A stretch of 43,082 nucleotides of DNA, taken from contig PTKX01000007.1 of the NCBI GenBank assembly GCA_002938195.1, forward strand, positions 1 through 43,082, given 5' to 3'. Of this stretch, positions 18,394 through 26,915 are shown piece after piece. Below the pieces are notes generated by a model that was given only the letters and a program-made list of their open reading frames with translations, did not search any database and was not told where the DNA came from. The DNA comes from Alphaproteobacteria bacterium MarineAlpha5_Bin7. GTDB lineage: Bacteria; Pseudomonadota; Alphaproteobacteria; HIMB59; GCA-002718135. The translations under genes were made by a program, and so were the position numbers. Within the stretch, counting starts at the first letter, position 1; the number at the start of each line of letters is the position of its first letter.

Positions 18394-18705
18394 TTATTCT
18401 GGAGCTAAAGTCATTTTAATTCCGTCTAATTTCTCCTCATATTCTATCTGGCAACTAAGTCTTGAATAATTATTTACACTAAAAGCTTGGTCTAACATTG
18501 ATTCTTCATCATCCTGCATAGATTTTAACAAACTGAATGAATCTTTATCTAAGTAAACATGGCATGTAGCGCATGCACAACATCCTCCACATGCTGCTTC
18601 TATATCTAATCCCGCATCTCTAATAATTTCCATTATTGTAAGGCCGCTCTGTGCATTCAATTTATGTTCTTTGCCTTCCCTATCAAGAACAATGATACTT
18701 CCCAT
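18394..18705 (-). CDS. [2Fe-2S] ferredoxin, adrenodoxin type
   Basis: A 103-aa vertebrate/adrenodoxin-type ferredoxin that carries single electrons. The cluster cysteines fit C39-x5-C45-x2-C48 with the fourth at C85 (RLSCQI); two extra cysteines (42 and 43) lie in the loop CGGCCACATC. Its start overlaps the stop of the ferredoxin reductase by one base, so they form a redox pair. In many bacteria this ferredoxin serves iron-sulfur assembly or heme/quinone hydroxylation. Its downstream end is followed by the marR promoter. Confidence 0.93.
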   Translation of the reverse strand: MGSIIVLDREGKEHKLNAQSGLTIMEIIRDAGLDIEAACGGCCACATCHVYLDKDSFSLLKSMQDDEESMLDQAFSVNNYSRLSCQIEYEEKLDGIKMTLAPE

Positions 18706-19718
18706 TAAACACCCAGTTTTTTTTGTAAATCTTTTGAAGATGTTGTGTACCTAAAAACATTTTTCTTATCAGGATAACAATAGCTAAAGCATTTTTGAGC
18801 CATAAGAGCTGCTTCGTGAAAACCTGATAATATGAGTTTTAATTTTCCAGGATATGTATTTATATCTCCTATTGCAAAAATAGATTTAATAGATGTTTCA
18901 AATTTTTCAGTATCTACCTCAATAAGGTTATTATTAATTTTTAAATTCCAATTTGCAATTGGACCTAATTCCATTTTTAAACCAAAAAAAGGTAATAGAT
19001 AATTTGTTTTAACAATTTCTTCTACTCCCCCATTATTGCAAACTATTTCCGATATTAATCCATTGGATCCATTTATAGAAGTAATTTGTCCTAATATAAA
19101 TTTTATTTTATTTTCTTTTTCAAGCTCTAACATTTTGGAAACTGATTCTGGAACTGCTCTAAATTCTTTTCTTCTGTGAATTAGAGTAACATCTGAAATG
19201 TTTGATAGCTCATTAGTCCAATCTAGAGCTGAGTCTCCCCCTCCTGCTATAATGATTTTTTTATTTTTAAAAAAATTCTTATTTTTTACTGAGTAAAAAA
19301 TACTTTTATTCTCATAATCTTCAATATCTTTAATGGGTAATTTTCTTGGCACAAAACTACCTGCTCCAGCAGCAATGACTATGCATTTAGCACTTATTTT
19401 TTCTCCTGAAGAAGTGCTTATAGTCCAGGTATTATCTTCGTTTTTTTTAATATTCTCTGCTTGCTCGCCTAGGTGGAAAATGGGCTCAAAAGGTTTGATT
19501 TGAGTCATAAGATCATCTGTTAATTCTTGACCAGATATCTTAACTCGAGAAGGAATATCATATATTGGTTTATCAGGATATAACTCAGCGCATTGTCCGC
19601 CAATTTTATCTAGGTTATCTATTAAATGACATTTGATGTTAAGGAGTCCTAATTCAAATACAGCAAATAAACCTACGGGACCAGCTCCTATTATAATAAC
19701 ATCAGTATTGTGATTCAT
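18705..19718 (-). CDS. Ferredoxin-NADP reductase, thioredoxin-reductase-like
   Basis: The 337-aa flavoprotein has an N-terminal FAD-binding IIGAGPVGLFAVFELG, an NAD(P)-binding IIAGGGDSALDWTNELS, and a C-terminal FAD block FAIGDINTYPGKLKLILSGFHEAA. It lacks the CxxC redox pair of true thioredoxin reductase, which identifies the TrxR-like ferredoxin/flavodoxin-NADP reductase group (YumC type). It should pass NADPH electrons to the ferredoxin encoded directly downstream. It is divergent from heme A synthase across an 81-base intergenic region. Confidence 0.93.
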   Translation of the reverse strand: MNHNTDVIIIGAGPVGLFAVFELGLLNIKCHLIDNLDKIGGQCAELYPDKPIYDIPSRVKISGQELTDDLMTQIKPFEPIFHLGEQAENIKKNEDNTWTISTSSGEKISAKCIVIAAGAGSFVPRKLPIKDIEDYENKSIFYSVKNKNFFKNKKIIIAGGGDSALDWTNELSNISDVTLIHRRKEFRAVPESVSKMLELEKENKIKFILGQITSINGSNGLISEIVCNNGGVEEIVKTNYLLPFFGLKMELGPIANWNLKINNNLIEVDTEKFETSIKSIFAIGDINTYPGKLKLILSGFHEAALMAQKCFSYCYPDKKNVFRYTTSSKDLQKKLGV

Positions 19719-19783
19719 TTAATTGTAATCCATTTAAAATTAAAATATTTTATTACTTACTTTTAATATAATTGCTACCTATA

Positions 19784-19789
19784 TATAAT
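19784..19789 (+). promoter_or_regulatory. Consensus -10 box 10 bases before the heme A synthase start
   Basis: TATAAT ends 10 bases before the ATG at 19800. The -35 at 17-base spacing (TTTTAA) is a poor match. If used, the start site would lie about four bases before the ATG, giving an almost leaderless mRNA. Such hexamers are common by chance in AT-rich DNA. Confidence 0.4.
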
Positions 19790-19799
19790 CAGACATCTT

Positions 19800-20831
19800 A
19801 TGAATTCTATAAAAGAAAAATCCTTAGGAATTTCGATATGGCTGTTTTCCCTTACAATAATGACTTTTTTAATAATTATTATTGGTGGATTAACCAGATT
19901 AACTGAATCCGGTCTCTCAATGGTAGACTGGAGACCTTTAATGGGCATCTTTCCTCCTTTCACTGAAGAATCATGGAAAATATTATTTCAAAACTATCAA
20001 AAAACTCCAGAATACCAAATCGTTAATAAAAATATGTCAATCAATGACTTTAAATTTATTTTCTGGTGGGAGTGGTTTCATCGTTTTTTTGCAAGGTGTA
20101 TTGGTATAGTGTTTATATTTCCTTTTATTTATTTTGCTTTTAAAAAAAAAATATCAGCTAGACTTTTTTTAACATTATTATTGGTTTTTATATTTGGAAT
20201 TTTTCAAGCTATTGTAGGTTGGTGGATGGTTAAAAGCGGGTTATCTGATAATCCTTATGTAAGCTCTTATCGATTAGCATTTCATTTAACCAATGCTTTA
20301 ATAATATTTTCAATATTATTTTGGGCTACATTAAATTCATATTTTTCAAAGATACCTAATGATCAACTTAATAATTCAATTTTTATTTTTTTTAATTTAG
20401 GTATATTTTTTTTATTTATAACTATAATTTCTGGAGCTTTTATGGCAGGCACTCATGCTGGAAACTCCTTTAATACATTTCCATTTATGAATGGCAAGTT
20501 AATACCTGAGGGATACTATATAAATGAATATAAGTTTCTAAATATTTTTGAAAACACTATCGCTATTAATTTTAATCACAGATGGTTAGCAAGTTTTACT
20601 TTTTTATATATTTTTATTATAAATTTATATTTATTTATAATCTCAAAAAATAACAATATAAAATTTGCGCTTATGCTAGTTATTATATTCATATCTGTAC
20701 AATTTTTACTAGGCATTTTAACACTAATTTATAATGTACCTATTTTACTAGCTAGTATGCACCAAACTAATTCTGTGATACTTTTAGCCTCAATGTTATA
20801 CTCTTATTTTTGCTTTAAATATAAAAATTAA
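19800..20831 (+). CDS. ctaA: Heme A synthase (COX15/CtaA)
   Basis: This 343-aa membrane enzyme oxidises heme O to heme A for cytochrome c oxidase. About eight transmembrane helices are visible. Conserved blocks are GGLTRLTESGLSMVDWRP, the heme-ligand FWWEWFHRFFAR, GWWMVKSGL, AFHLTNAL, the second-half FNHRWLASFTF and a final SMHQTNSVILLAS. These correspond to the alphaproteobacterial/mitochondrial Cox15 type, not the shorter Bacillus CtaA. It is head to head with a ferredoxin reductase and ferredoxin pair, which is of interest because mitochondrial Cox15 has been linked to ferredoxin. Confidence 0.95.
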   Translation: MNSIKEKSLGISIWLFSLTIMTFLIIIIGGLTRLTESGLSMVDWRPLMGIFPPFTEESWKILFQNYQKTPEYQIVNKNMSINDFKFIFWWEWFHRFFARCIGIVFIFPFIYFAFKKKISARLFLTLLLVFIFGIFQAIVGWWMVKSGLSDNPYVSSYRLAFHLTNALIIFSILFWATLNSYFSKIPNDQLNNSIFIFFNLGIFFLFITIISGAFMAGTHAGNSFNTFPFMNGKLIPEGYYINEYKFLNIFENTIAINFNHRWLASFTFLYIFIINLYLFIISKNNNIKFALMLVIIFISVQFLLGILTLIYNVPILLASMHQTNSVILLASMLYSYFCFKYKN

Positions 20832-20924
20832 AAGAATATTTAAAAAAAATAGTTGACTGATTAAATATTAATTATAGATGCTAATATCGTAAGAAAATAA
20901 TTATAAAATGATTTAGAATACTGT

Positions 20925-21611
20925 ATGTATATCAAAATAATAATTTTTATATCTACAATTATATTTTGCTTCAGCGTTTATTCATTTCCCATACCTAAGA
21001 ACAATGAAGTTGAATATGATATAATAAGAAAAAATAAAGTCATTGGAAGTCATAAAATTAAATTTGAAAATAATGAAGAAGGTTTAATTGTAGAAACAAA
21101 TATTAATATAATTGTAAAAGTTTTATTAATAACAGCTTACAAATTTTCTCACACTTCTGAAGAATTATGGATAGATGGAAATTTTATAAAGATTAATGCG
21201 CATACAGATTTTGAAGATGAGAGAGAATATTTTATTAAAGGTGAAGAAAAGAAAGAATTTTTCACTGCCTCTGGTATGGATGGTGAATTAGAAATAAAGA
21301 AAAATATTTTACCTTCAAATTTTTGGAATATCAAAATTTTAGAAGAAGAAGAATTATTTGATACCCAAAAAGGTATAGTAAGAAAAATCAATGTTAAAAA
21401 ATTAGGATTAGAAGAAATAGAAATTGGTGGTATGAATTATAATTGTAAAAAATTTACATTTAATGCATCAAATCATCCAAAGGATAAAGGTCCCTTTCCC
21501 GAATATACCTTGTGGTATTCAGAAAATGATGAATTAATGAAATTTAAATTTACTAATTGGAAAGATAATAAAGTTGTAACTCTTATCAGAAAGATAATAA
21601 CAGAAAATTGA
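20925..21611 (+). CDS. Exported DUF6134 family protein
   Basis: A 228-aa protein with a Sec signal peptide (MYIKIIIFISTIIFCFSVYS). The mature part is rich in beta strands and follows the DUF6134 pattern: VEYDIIRKNKVIGSHKIKF, VKVLLITAYKFSHTSEELW, LPSNFWN near the middle, and YTLWYSENDELMKFKF near the end, the last resembling lipoprotein-like barrel or LolA-like periplasmic folds. Function unknown. It sits 93 bases after heme A synthase and immediately before an SDR gene whose start overlaps its stop. Confidence 0.75.
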   Translation: MYIKIIIFISTIIFCFSVYSFPIPKNNEVEYDIIRKNKVIGSHKIKFENNEEGLIVETNINIIVKVLLITAYKFSHTSEELWIDGNFIKINAHTDFEDEREYFIKGEEKKEFFTASGMDGELEIKKNILPSNFWNIKILEEEELFDTQKGIVRKINVKKLGLEEIEIGGMNYNCKKFTFNASNHPKDKGPFPEYTLWYSENDELMKFKFTNWKDNKVVTLIRKIITEN

Positions 21612-22369
21612 AAACTATTTGGATCACAGGAGGGTCATCAGGTATAGGCTTTGCTTCAGCAAAAAAATTTCTTGATGAAAATTGGAGGGTAATAATAAGC
21701 TCTAAAAATAATGAAAGATTAGAAAAAGCTAAAAGTTTATTAATTAAAGAATCAAAAAATAAAGAAATATATGCAATTAAATGCGATATTATAAACAAAA
21801 AAGAAGTAGAAAATTCCATAAAAAAAATAATAAATGAAATTAGCAATATTGATATTGCCTTACTAAATGCAGCTGCTTATTCCCCAAACAAATCTCAAGA
21901 ATTTAATATAGAAAATTATGAATTACTAATTGATGTTAATTTAAAAGGCACACTATATTGTATAGATATATTGAAAGAATATATGACTAAAAATAATGGA
22001 GGTCACATTGCTTTGGTTTCTTCTCCCGTTGGTTATAGAGGATTACCTACTGCTGGTGCATATGGTTTGACTAAAGCGGGTTTAATAAATCTTGCTGAAA
22101 GTCTTTTTTTTGACTTTAAAAAATTAAAAATTAAGATCAGCGTCATTAATCCAGGATTTATTCAAACAAATTCTACTAATTTAAATGCTTTTCCAATGCC
22201 TTTCATTAAATCGGCTGAATTCGCTGCTAATAAAATTTATTTAGGTCTAGTTAAATCTTATAAATTTGAAATTATTTTTCCAAAATTTTTTTTGTTTATA
22301 TTAAAAATTGGAAGAATTTTACCATATAAATTGTATTTTTACTTAGTGAGTAAAATAACAAAGCTTTAG
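21608..22369 (+). CDS. Short-chain dehydrogenase/reductase
   Basis: A 253-aa classical SDR. The cofactor motif is TGGSSGIGFAS at the very N-terminus, LNAAAY corresponds to NNAG, the catalytic serine lies in ALVSSPVG, and AYGLTKAG supplies Tyr-x-x-x-Lys. The C-terminal about 50 residues are hydrophobic (FLFILKIGRILPYKLYFYLVS), suggesting membrane association. The only start that keeps the motif is a TTG at 21608, which overlaps the preceding TGA stop as TTGA; this implies coupled translation. Substrate unknown. Confidence 0.9.
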   Translation: MKTIWITGGSSGIGFASAKKFLDENWRVIISSKNNERLEKAKSLLIKESKNKEIYAIKCDIINKKEVENSIKKIINEISNIDIALLNAAAYSPNKSQEFNIENYELLIDVNLKGTLYCIDILKEYMTKNNGGHIALVSSPVGYRGLPTAGAYGLTKAGLINLAESLFFDFKKLKIKISVINPGFIQTNSTNLNAFPMPFIKSAEFAANKIYLGLVKSYKFEIIFPKFFLFILKIGRILPYKLYFYLVSKITKL

Positions 22370-23445
22370 CTTAATTCTCCTACATATATTCCAAGACCTT
22401 GAGCAACTTTAATTAAAGGATCATGTTTTTTAATAGTTTTAGATTTTCCTGCTATGGAATTTAAATCAACATCAGTAACTTCCCTATTTTGCCAAACAAC
22501 AACTCTGTTATATTTTTCTTTATGTATTAAGTCTACAGCGTAAACCCCAAAAGCGCTTGCTATCAATCTATCACGGTGAGTAGGCTGCGCCCCTCTTTGT
22601 AAATGACCTAGAACTGTTACTCTTGTTTCAGTATTTGTTATTTTATAAATCTCATCAGATAAATATGCTCCGATACCTCCCAGCCTAATTTCTCCATCAA
22701 TAAATTTAACGCTAGCTTTTGAACCATTTTCTTTTCTTACAGACTCCGCGACTACTATTAAAGCATGATTCCTTCCTTGTGATCTAATCTTCTCTATTTG
22801 TTTTGAAATTGATTTCAATGAATATGGTATTTCTGGTATTAGTATGATGTCTGCGCCTCCTGCAATACCTGAGTTAAGCGCTATATGACCCGCATCTCTA
22901 CCCATAACTTCCAGAATCATCGCTCTTCTATGACTTGCTGCAGTTGGTTGTAACATATCAAGAGCATTTGTAGCCACATCAACTGCTGTATCATAACCAA
23001 TTGAAAGTTCATTTTGCATAACATCATTATCTATAGTTTTAGGAATTCCTACAAAATTAATATTTCCTTTTTTTGTTAAAGATTGTAAAATTTTCATACT
23101 TCCATCGCCTCCAATACCTATAAGCGCATCCAATGAAAGTTCTTTGAATCCTTTTAAAACTTGATTTGATAAATTTGAACCTTTGTTATTTGTTGTTTTA
23201 AATGGATGGGATTTATTATTGCTTCCAAGAAATGTTCCACCCATTCTCATTAAGCTACCATCAAAATCTCTTGGAGTTAAATCTAGTACATCTAAAGGTT
23301 TGCTAATTAGGCCTAAAGTACCATCCTTTATACCTATTACTTTCCAGCCATATTTGTTAACAGCTCTAAATGTTGCCGCCCTAATTACTGCATTTAATCC
23401 TGCACAATCGCCGCCGCTTGTTAAAATTCCTATTTTTTTAGACAC
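22366..23445 (-). CDS. pfkA: 6-phosphofructokinase (group III-like)
   Basis: Phosphofructokinase commits fructose 6-phosphate to the Embden-Meyerhof pathway. TSGGDCAGLNAVIRA, GIGGDGSMKI and PKTIDNDV mark the family; the 359-aa length and SIGYDTAVDVATNALD region fit the longer PFK group. The donor signature is mixed: GGDG fits ATP users, whereas the lysine of PKTIDND is typical of pyrophosphate users and of some actinobacterial ATP enzymes. The start is GTG at 23445; a nearby ATG is out of frame. The stop overlaps the SDR stop by four bases. Confidence 0.92.
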   Translation of the reverse strand: MSKKIGILTSGGDCAGLNAVIRAATFRAVNKYGWKVIGIKDGTLGLISKPLDVLDLTPRDFDGSLMRMGGTFLGSNNKSHPFKTTNNKGSNLSNQVLKGFKELSLDALIGIGGDGSMKILQSLTKKGNINFVGIPKTIDNDVMQNELSIGYDTAVDVATNALDMLQPTAASHRRAMILEVMGRDAGHIALNSGIAGGADIILIPEIPYSLKSISKQIEKIRSQGRNHALIVVAESVRKENGSKASVKFIDGEIRLGGIGAYLSDEIYKITNTETRVTVLGHLQRGAQPTHRDRLIASAFGVYAVDLIHKEKYNRVVVWQNREVTDVDLNSIAGKSKTIKKHDPLIKVAQGLGIYVGELS

Positions 23446-23453
23446 ATCTAACT

Positions 23454-23459
23454 ACTATA
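23454..23459 (-). promoter_or_regulatory. Possible -10 box upstream of pfkA
   Basis: On the minus strand TATAGT ends eight bases before the GTG start of pfkA. No convincing -35 is present. It is listed because several genes here share a -10-like hexamer at this distance, as in leaderless transcription. Confidence 0.25.
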
Positions 23460-23515
23460 CTAAAAATTTAAAATAAAAAAGAATATAATCTTTAAGCATA
23501 TAGACTAAGTATATT

Positions 23516-23716
23516 ATGAATGAAAAAAGTAAACTTATAAAGGAACTTGATAACTTGGAATTAGAACATAGAAGTTTAGATAAATTACTTATAAGAATTA
23601 GAGAAGAAAAAACAATAGATTTACTTCAAATACAAAAATTGAAAAAAAGAAAATTAATTCTTAAGGATAAAATAAATTATTTAAGAAATAAAATAGAACC
23701 AGATATTATTGCATAA
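23516..23716 (+). CDS. DUF465 (YdcH-like) small coiled-coil protein
   Basis: This 66-aa protein matches DUF465/YdcH: an N-terminal helix with LELEHRSLDKLL, then LQIQKLKKRKLILKDKINYL and a PDIIA end. It should form a charged helical hairpin or coiled coil. The family is widespread in Proteobacteria and its role is poorly defined. It is divergent from pfkA with 70 bases between starts. Its 3' end overlaps COQ9 by 11 bases. Confidence 0.88.
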   Translation: MNEKSKLIKELDNLELEHRSLDKLLIRIREEKTIDLLQIQKLKKRKLILKDKINYLRNKIEPDIIA

Positions 23717-24353
23717 TAGCAAAAATTTTTTTTAAATTTTTAAATCCTTGAGGCAATTGTGTGGAGATATCTTTTATTTTACTTTTAACCTTAGGTATCT
23801 TTGAAACTCTTTTTAATTGTAAATCTAAAAAATTTGTTGTTGATTTAATGTCATTATTACTTATCCAATGAAAAATTACCGAACTATAAATTGCTGCTAA
23901 TATAGCTCGTTTAGAATAATAATTAAAATCTGTAGAGTGATCTCCTGCAATAAACCATATTTCATCTACTGTTTTATACAATGAATATGAAGAGATATTG
24001 AAATATTTAGGTAATAAAAGAGTAAAATAGGTTTTTTTTATAATTTCTTTTTCAAGCTTATATAATTTTATTTTTAATAAAATTAATTCTCTTACTTTAA
24101 TATGAGTGCGCATATTTCCCAAATTTAATTTTTTTGCTTTTAAAAGAAAACTTTTATTCATTTCTTCTAAATAAAACTTAAGCAAAGAAATGTATCCACT
24201 AGGAAATAAAGAATTCAAAGTAGATATTTTATATTTATTATTGCTAGATATCAAAGTAAATAAATTATCGTTCCAACCATGGGTGGAAATATATTTTTTT
24301 GATTCTTTTAAAATATTTTTTTTTATTAAATTTTCCTTATTATTTTTCTTCAT
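23706..24353 (-). CDS. COQ9 family protein (ubiquinone biosynthesis)
   Basis: A 215-aa protein of the COQ9 family, which in mitochondria binds lipids and supports the hydroxylase Coq7 during ubiquinone synthesis. The N-terminal part resembles a TetR-like helical domain (HGWNDNLFTLIS), and the diagnostic segment is DEIWFIAGDHSTDFNYYSKRAILAAIYSS, as in alphaproteobacterial and human COQ9. Its start overlaps the 3' end of def by 14 bases on the same strand. A charge-rich Lys/Asn start makes the exact first codon uncertain. Confidence 0.88.
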   Translation of the reverse strand: MKKNNKENLIKKNILKESKKYISTHGWNDNLFTLISSNNKYKISTLNSLFPSGYISLLKFYLEEMNKSFLLKAKKLNLGNMRTHIKVRELILLKIKLYKLEKEIIKKTYFTLLLPKYFNISSYSLYKTVDEIWFIAGDHSTDFNYYSKRAILAAIYSSVIFHWISNNDIKSTTNFLDLQLKRVSKIPKVKSKIKDISTQLPQGFKNLKKIFAIMQ

Positions 24354-24888
24354 ACTTCTTTTTCCAGTATTCTTCTATTTCTTCAGCATACCCAAAAGCT
24401 TTATTATCAGCAAGACGACTTATGTATAATATTCCCATTAAATGATCATATTCATGCTGGATTATTCTAGCTTGTAAGCCTTCAGCCTGCTTTTTTATTA
24501 CATTTCCCTTAACATCTAAACCTTCGTATTCTATTTTGTTAAATCTTTTAACAAGACCTAACATGCCTGGTATAGAGAGACAGCCTTCCCATTCATTGTT
24601 AGTTTCTTCTGTAATATTCTTTATTTTAGGATTAATTAAAGCAGTTACCTTTACTGTTGTTGTCTCATCATTTTCAATACTTTCATTTTCTTCAAAGGTG
24701 CGAAAAACTATTATTTGTTTACTTAAATGAACTTGTGGTGCGGCTAATCCTATACCCTTTGCATCAAGCATAGTTTGAGCCATATCATCTATAATCTGTT
24801 TAACAAAAGGCTGGTGTATATTTTTAACCGCTGTGGCCTGTTCAAGCAAAACGGGATGGCCTAATTTAGCTATCTTTAAAATTGACAT
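24340..24888 (-). CDS. def: Peptide deformylase
   Basis: Def removes the formyl group from nascent N-formylmethionine proteins using Fe2+ or a similar metal. All three motifs are visible: GIGLAAPQ (I), EGCLSIPG with the metal cysteine (II), and QHEYDHLMG (III, HE-x-x-x-H). The 182-aa length is typical, with a Lys/Glu tail overlapping the next gene. It is divergent from rpsU, 119 bases apart. No formyltransferase gene (fmt), its common partner, is adjacent here. Confidence 0.96.
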   Translation of the reverse strand: MSILKIAKLGHPVLLEQATAVKNIHQPFVKQIIDDMAQTMLDAKGIGLAAPQVHLSKQIIVFRTFEENESIENDETTTVKVTALINPKIKNITEETNNEWEGCLSIPGMLGLVKRFNKIEYEGLDVKGNVIKKQAEGLQARIIQHEYDHLMGILYISRLADNKAFGYAEEIEEYWKKKYEEK

Positions 24889-24996
24889 AATTAATCACAA
24901 AATAAGTAATATTTATATAAAATAAAGATAGTTTTCTAATATAAATTTGAACATTTGCAATATTATTAAGTTTGTGCTAATTCCTGCCAACTTAAA

Positions 24997-25002
24997 AAGG
25001 AG
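24997..25002 (+). promoter_or_regulatory. Strong Shine-Dalgarno of rpsU
   Basis: AAGGAG lies five bases before the TTG start of rpsU. It decides the unusual start and is one of the few clear ribosome sites I found in the window. Confidence 0.8.
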
Positions 25003-25007
25003 TAATT

Positions 25008-25205
25008 TTGACTATAATAGTAAATGTAAAAGACAATAATGTGGAACAAGCTTTAAGAAGTTTAAAGAAAAAAATGCAGCGAGAGGGGCTTTATAAAGAA
25101 ATGAAATTAAGAAAACATTATGAAAAACCTTGTCTAAAAAGAGCGAGAGAGAAAGAGGAATCAATAAGAAGAGTTAGAAAGCTTAATAGACGAAACAACG
25201 ATTAA
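25008..25205 (+). CDS. rpsU: 30S ribosomal protein S21
   Basis: S21 is a small basic protein of the 30S subunit near the anti-Shine-Dalgarno end of 16S rRNA. The 65-aa product reads [28 protein letters not shown] and [20 protein letters not shown], exactly the alphaproteobacterial form. It starts with TTG, supported by AAGGAG five bases upstream and by the absence of a suitable ATG. The strong Shine-Dalgarno with a weak start codon may allow tight translational control (inference). It ends two bases from the pntB stop on the other strand. Confidence 0.95.
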   Translation: MTIIVNVKDNNVEQALRSLKKKMQREGLYKEMKLRKHYEKPCLKRAREKEESIRRVRKLNRRNND

Positions 25206-25207
25206 TT

Positions 25208-26599
25208 TTAATTTAAAGATTTCACAATATTTTCACACATTTTCTTAGCATCTCCAAAAAGCATTGTTGTATTATCTCTATAAAATAATTCATTTTCAAC
25301 TCCGGAATAACCAGTTGCCATAGAACGTTTGATAAAAAGCACGGTCTGAGATTTTTCTACATCCAAAATTGGCATTCCATAAATAGGAGATGTTTCATCA
25401 GTTTTGGCAGCTGGATTAGTTACATCATTCGCCCCAATAACAAACGAAACTTCAGTCATAGGAAAATCAGGATTTATTTCTTCTAACTCTAAAACTTCTT
25501 CATAAGGAACATTAGCTTCAGCCAATAAAACATTCATATGTCCAGGCATTCTTCCTGCAACCGGATGGATTGCATATCTTACTATTATGCCTTCTTTTTT
25601 TAAAATATCTGACATTTCTTTTAACGCATGTTGCGCTTGAGCAACAGCCATACCATAACCGGGCACAATGATTACTGAGTCAGCATTTTTTAAAATATAT
25701 GCAGCATCCTCAGCATTACCTTTTTTTATAATTTTATCTTCACTATTTTGTGATGAGGAAATATCTTTTTCCCCCCCAAAACCTCCTAAAACAACATTAA
25801 TAATAGAACGATTCATTCCCTTGCTCATAATATAACTAAGTATAGCTCCAGAAGCTCCAACTAAAGCTCCAGTAATTATTAATAGGTTATTACTTAATGT
25901 GAATCCAATGCCGCACGCTGCCCAACCTGAATAAGAATTTAGCATAGAAACTACAACAGGCATGTCTGCACCTCCAATTGGTATCACCACTAAAATTCCA
26001 AGTATAATTGAAATAATAACTATGGACCAAAAAATAGAAGGAGACTGATCTAGAACAAATATTATTATTAAAAAAACAATAAATAAAAAAATTATTGCAT
26101 TAATTGTATGTTGAAATCTATAAACTATTGGTTTTCCAGATATAGTGCCCTGTAATTTACCAAAAGCTAAAACCGAACCAGAAAAAGTAATTGCGCCAAT
26201 AAATGTACCTATGCTCATCTCAATAAGACTACTTTCATTGATTGACCCTATGACGCCAATATCGAAAGAAGCAGGATCATAGAAAGCTGCAGCAGCAACA
26301 AAAACTGCCGCTAAACCTACAAGGCTATGGAATGCTGCCACTAGCTGAGGTAATGCAGTCATTTCAATACGTAAAGCAATTGTTGTCCCTATTACCCCTC
26401 CCACAAGGATTGCTGCACCAATTTCTGCATAACTCAAAACTGATTTAAACATTAAAGTGGTTATAATTGCTATGATCATTCCTATAATTCCAAATATATT
26501 CCCTTTTCTAGAAGATTCTGGATGAGATAGGCCTCTTAAGGCAAAAATAAATAATAAAGCAGAAATTAAATACATAAATGCAACTAAATTATTGGACAT
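25208..26599 (-). CDS. pntB: NAD(P) transhydrogenase subunit beta
   Basis: PntB forms the membrane domain and NADP(H)-binding domain III of proton-translocating transhydrogenase, which makes NADPH at the expense of the proton gradient. Residues 1-280 contain about eight to nine hydrophobic helices. The C-terminal part has the VIIVPGYGMAVAQAQHAL nucleotide fold, AIHPVAGRMPGHMNVLLAEA, and NDVTNPAA. At 463 aa it is normal. It immediately follows pntA2, completing the three-gene form used by alphaproteobacteria. Confidence 0.97.
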   Translation of the reverse strand: MSNNLVAFMYLISALLFIFALRGLSHPESSRKGNIFGIIGMIIAIITTLMFKSVLSYAEIGAAILVGGVIGTTIALRIEMTALPQLVAAFHSLVGLAAVFVAAAAFYDPASFDIGVIGSINESSLIEMSIGTFIGAITFSGSVLAFGKLQGTISGKPIVYRFQHTINAIIFLFIVFLIIIFVLDQSPSIFWSIVIISIILGILVVIPIGGADMPVVVSMLNSYSGWAACGIGFTLSNNLLIITGALVGASGAILSYIMSKGMNRSIINVVLGGFGGEKDISSSQNSEDKIIKKGNAEDAAYILKNADSVIIVPGYGMAVAQAQHALKEMSDILKKEGIIVRYAIHPVAGRMPGHMNVLLAEANVPYEEVLELEEINPDFPMTEVSFVIGANDVTNPAAKTDETSPIYGMPILDVEKSQTVLFIKRSMATGYSGVENELFYRDNTTMLFGDAKKMCENIVKSLN

Positions 26600-26914
26600 T
26601 TAAGAATCCTTTTTATTTTTATTTTTTTTCTTAAACATAGAAAGCATTCTGTACGTCACAATAAATCCTCCAAAAATATTCACTGAAGCTAAAACTACAG
26701 CAACTAAACCAAATATTTTGGATGTTTCAAACCCATATGGCCCCGCAGCTAAAATCGCACCCACAATAATAACGCTAGATATTGCATTAGTTACACCCAT
26801 TAAAGGACTATGTAGCGCTGGTGTCACTGACCAAACAACATAATAACCTATAATGCATGCAAGAAAAAATACTGTGAGCCCAACAACAAAAATTTCAGGA
26901 CTATGCGCTTCCAT
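26600..26914 (-). CDS. pntA2: NAD(P) transhydrogenase subunit alpha part 2
   Basis: The small membrane part of the alpha subunit, about three helices, with YYVVWSVTPALHSPLMGVTNAISS as the family hallmark. The track gives a 116-aa version starting at 26950 inside pntA1. I prefer the internal ATG at 26914 (MEAHSPEIF), one base after the pntA1 stop, giving 104 aa without a 35-base overlap; the longer start cannot be excluded. It lies between pntA1 and pntB. Confidence 0.9.
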   Translation of the reverse strand: MEAHSPEIFVVGLTVFFLACIIGYYVVWSVTPALHSPLMGVTNAISSVIIVGAILAAGPYGFETSKIFGLVAVVLASVNIFGGFIVTYRMLSMFKKKNKNKKDS

Positions 26915-26915
26915 T

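Noticed and set aside
20853-20878. TTGACT...TATAGA promoter before the DUF6134 gene
   Set aside because: The spacing is only 14 bases and other registers give poor -10 matches; not convincing enough to list.
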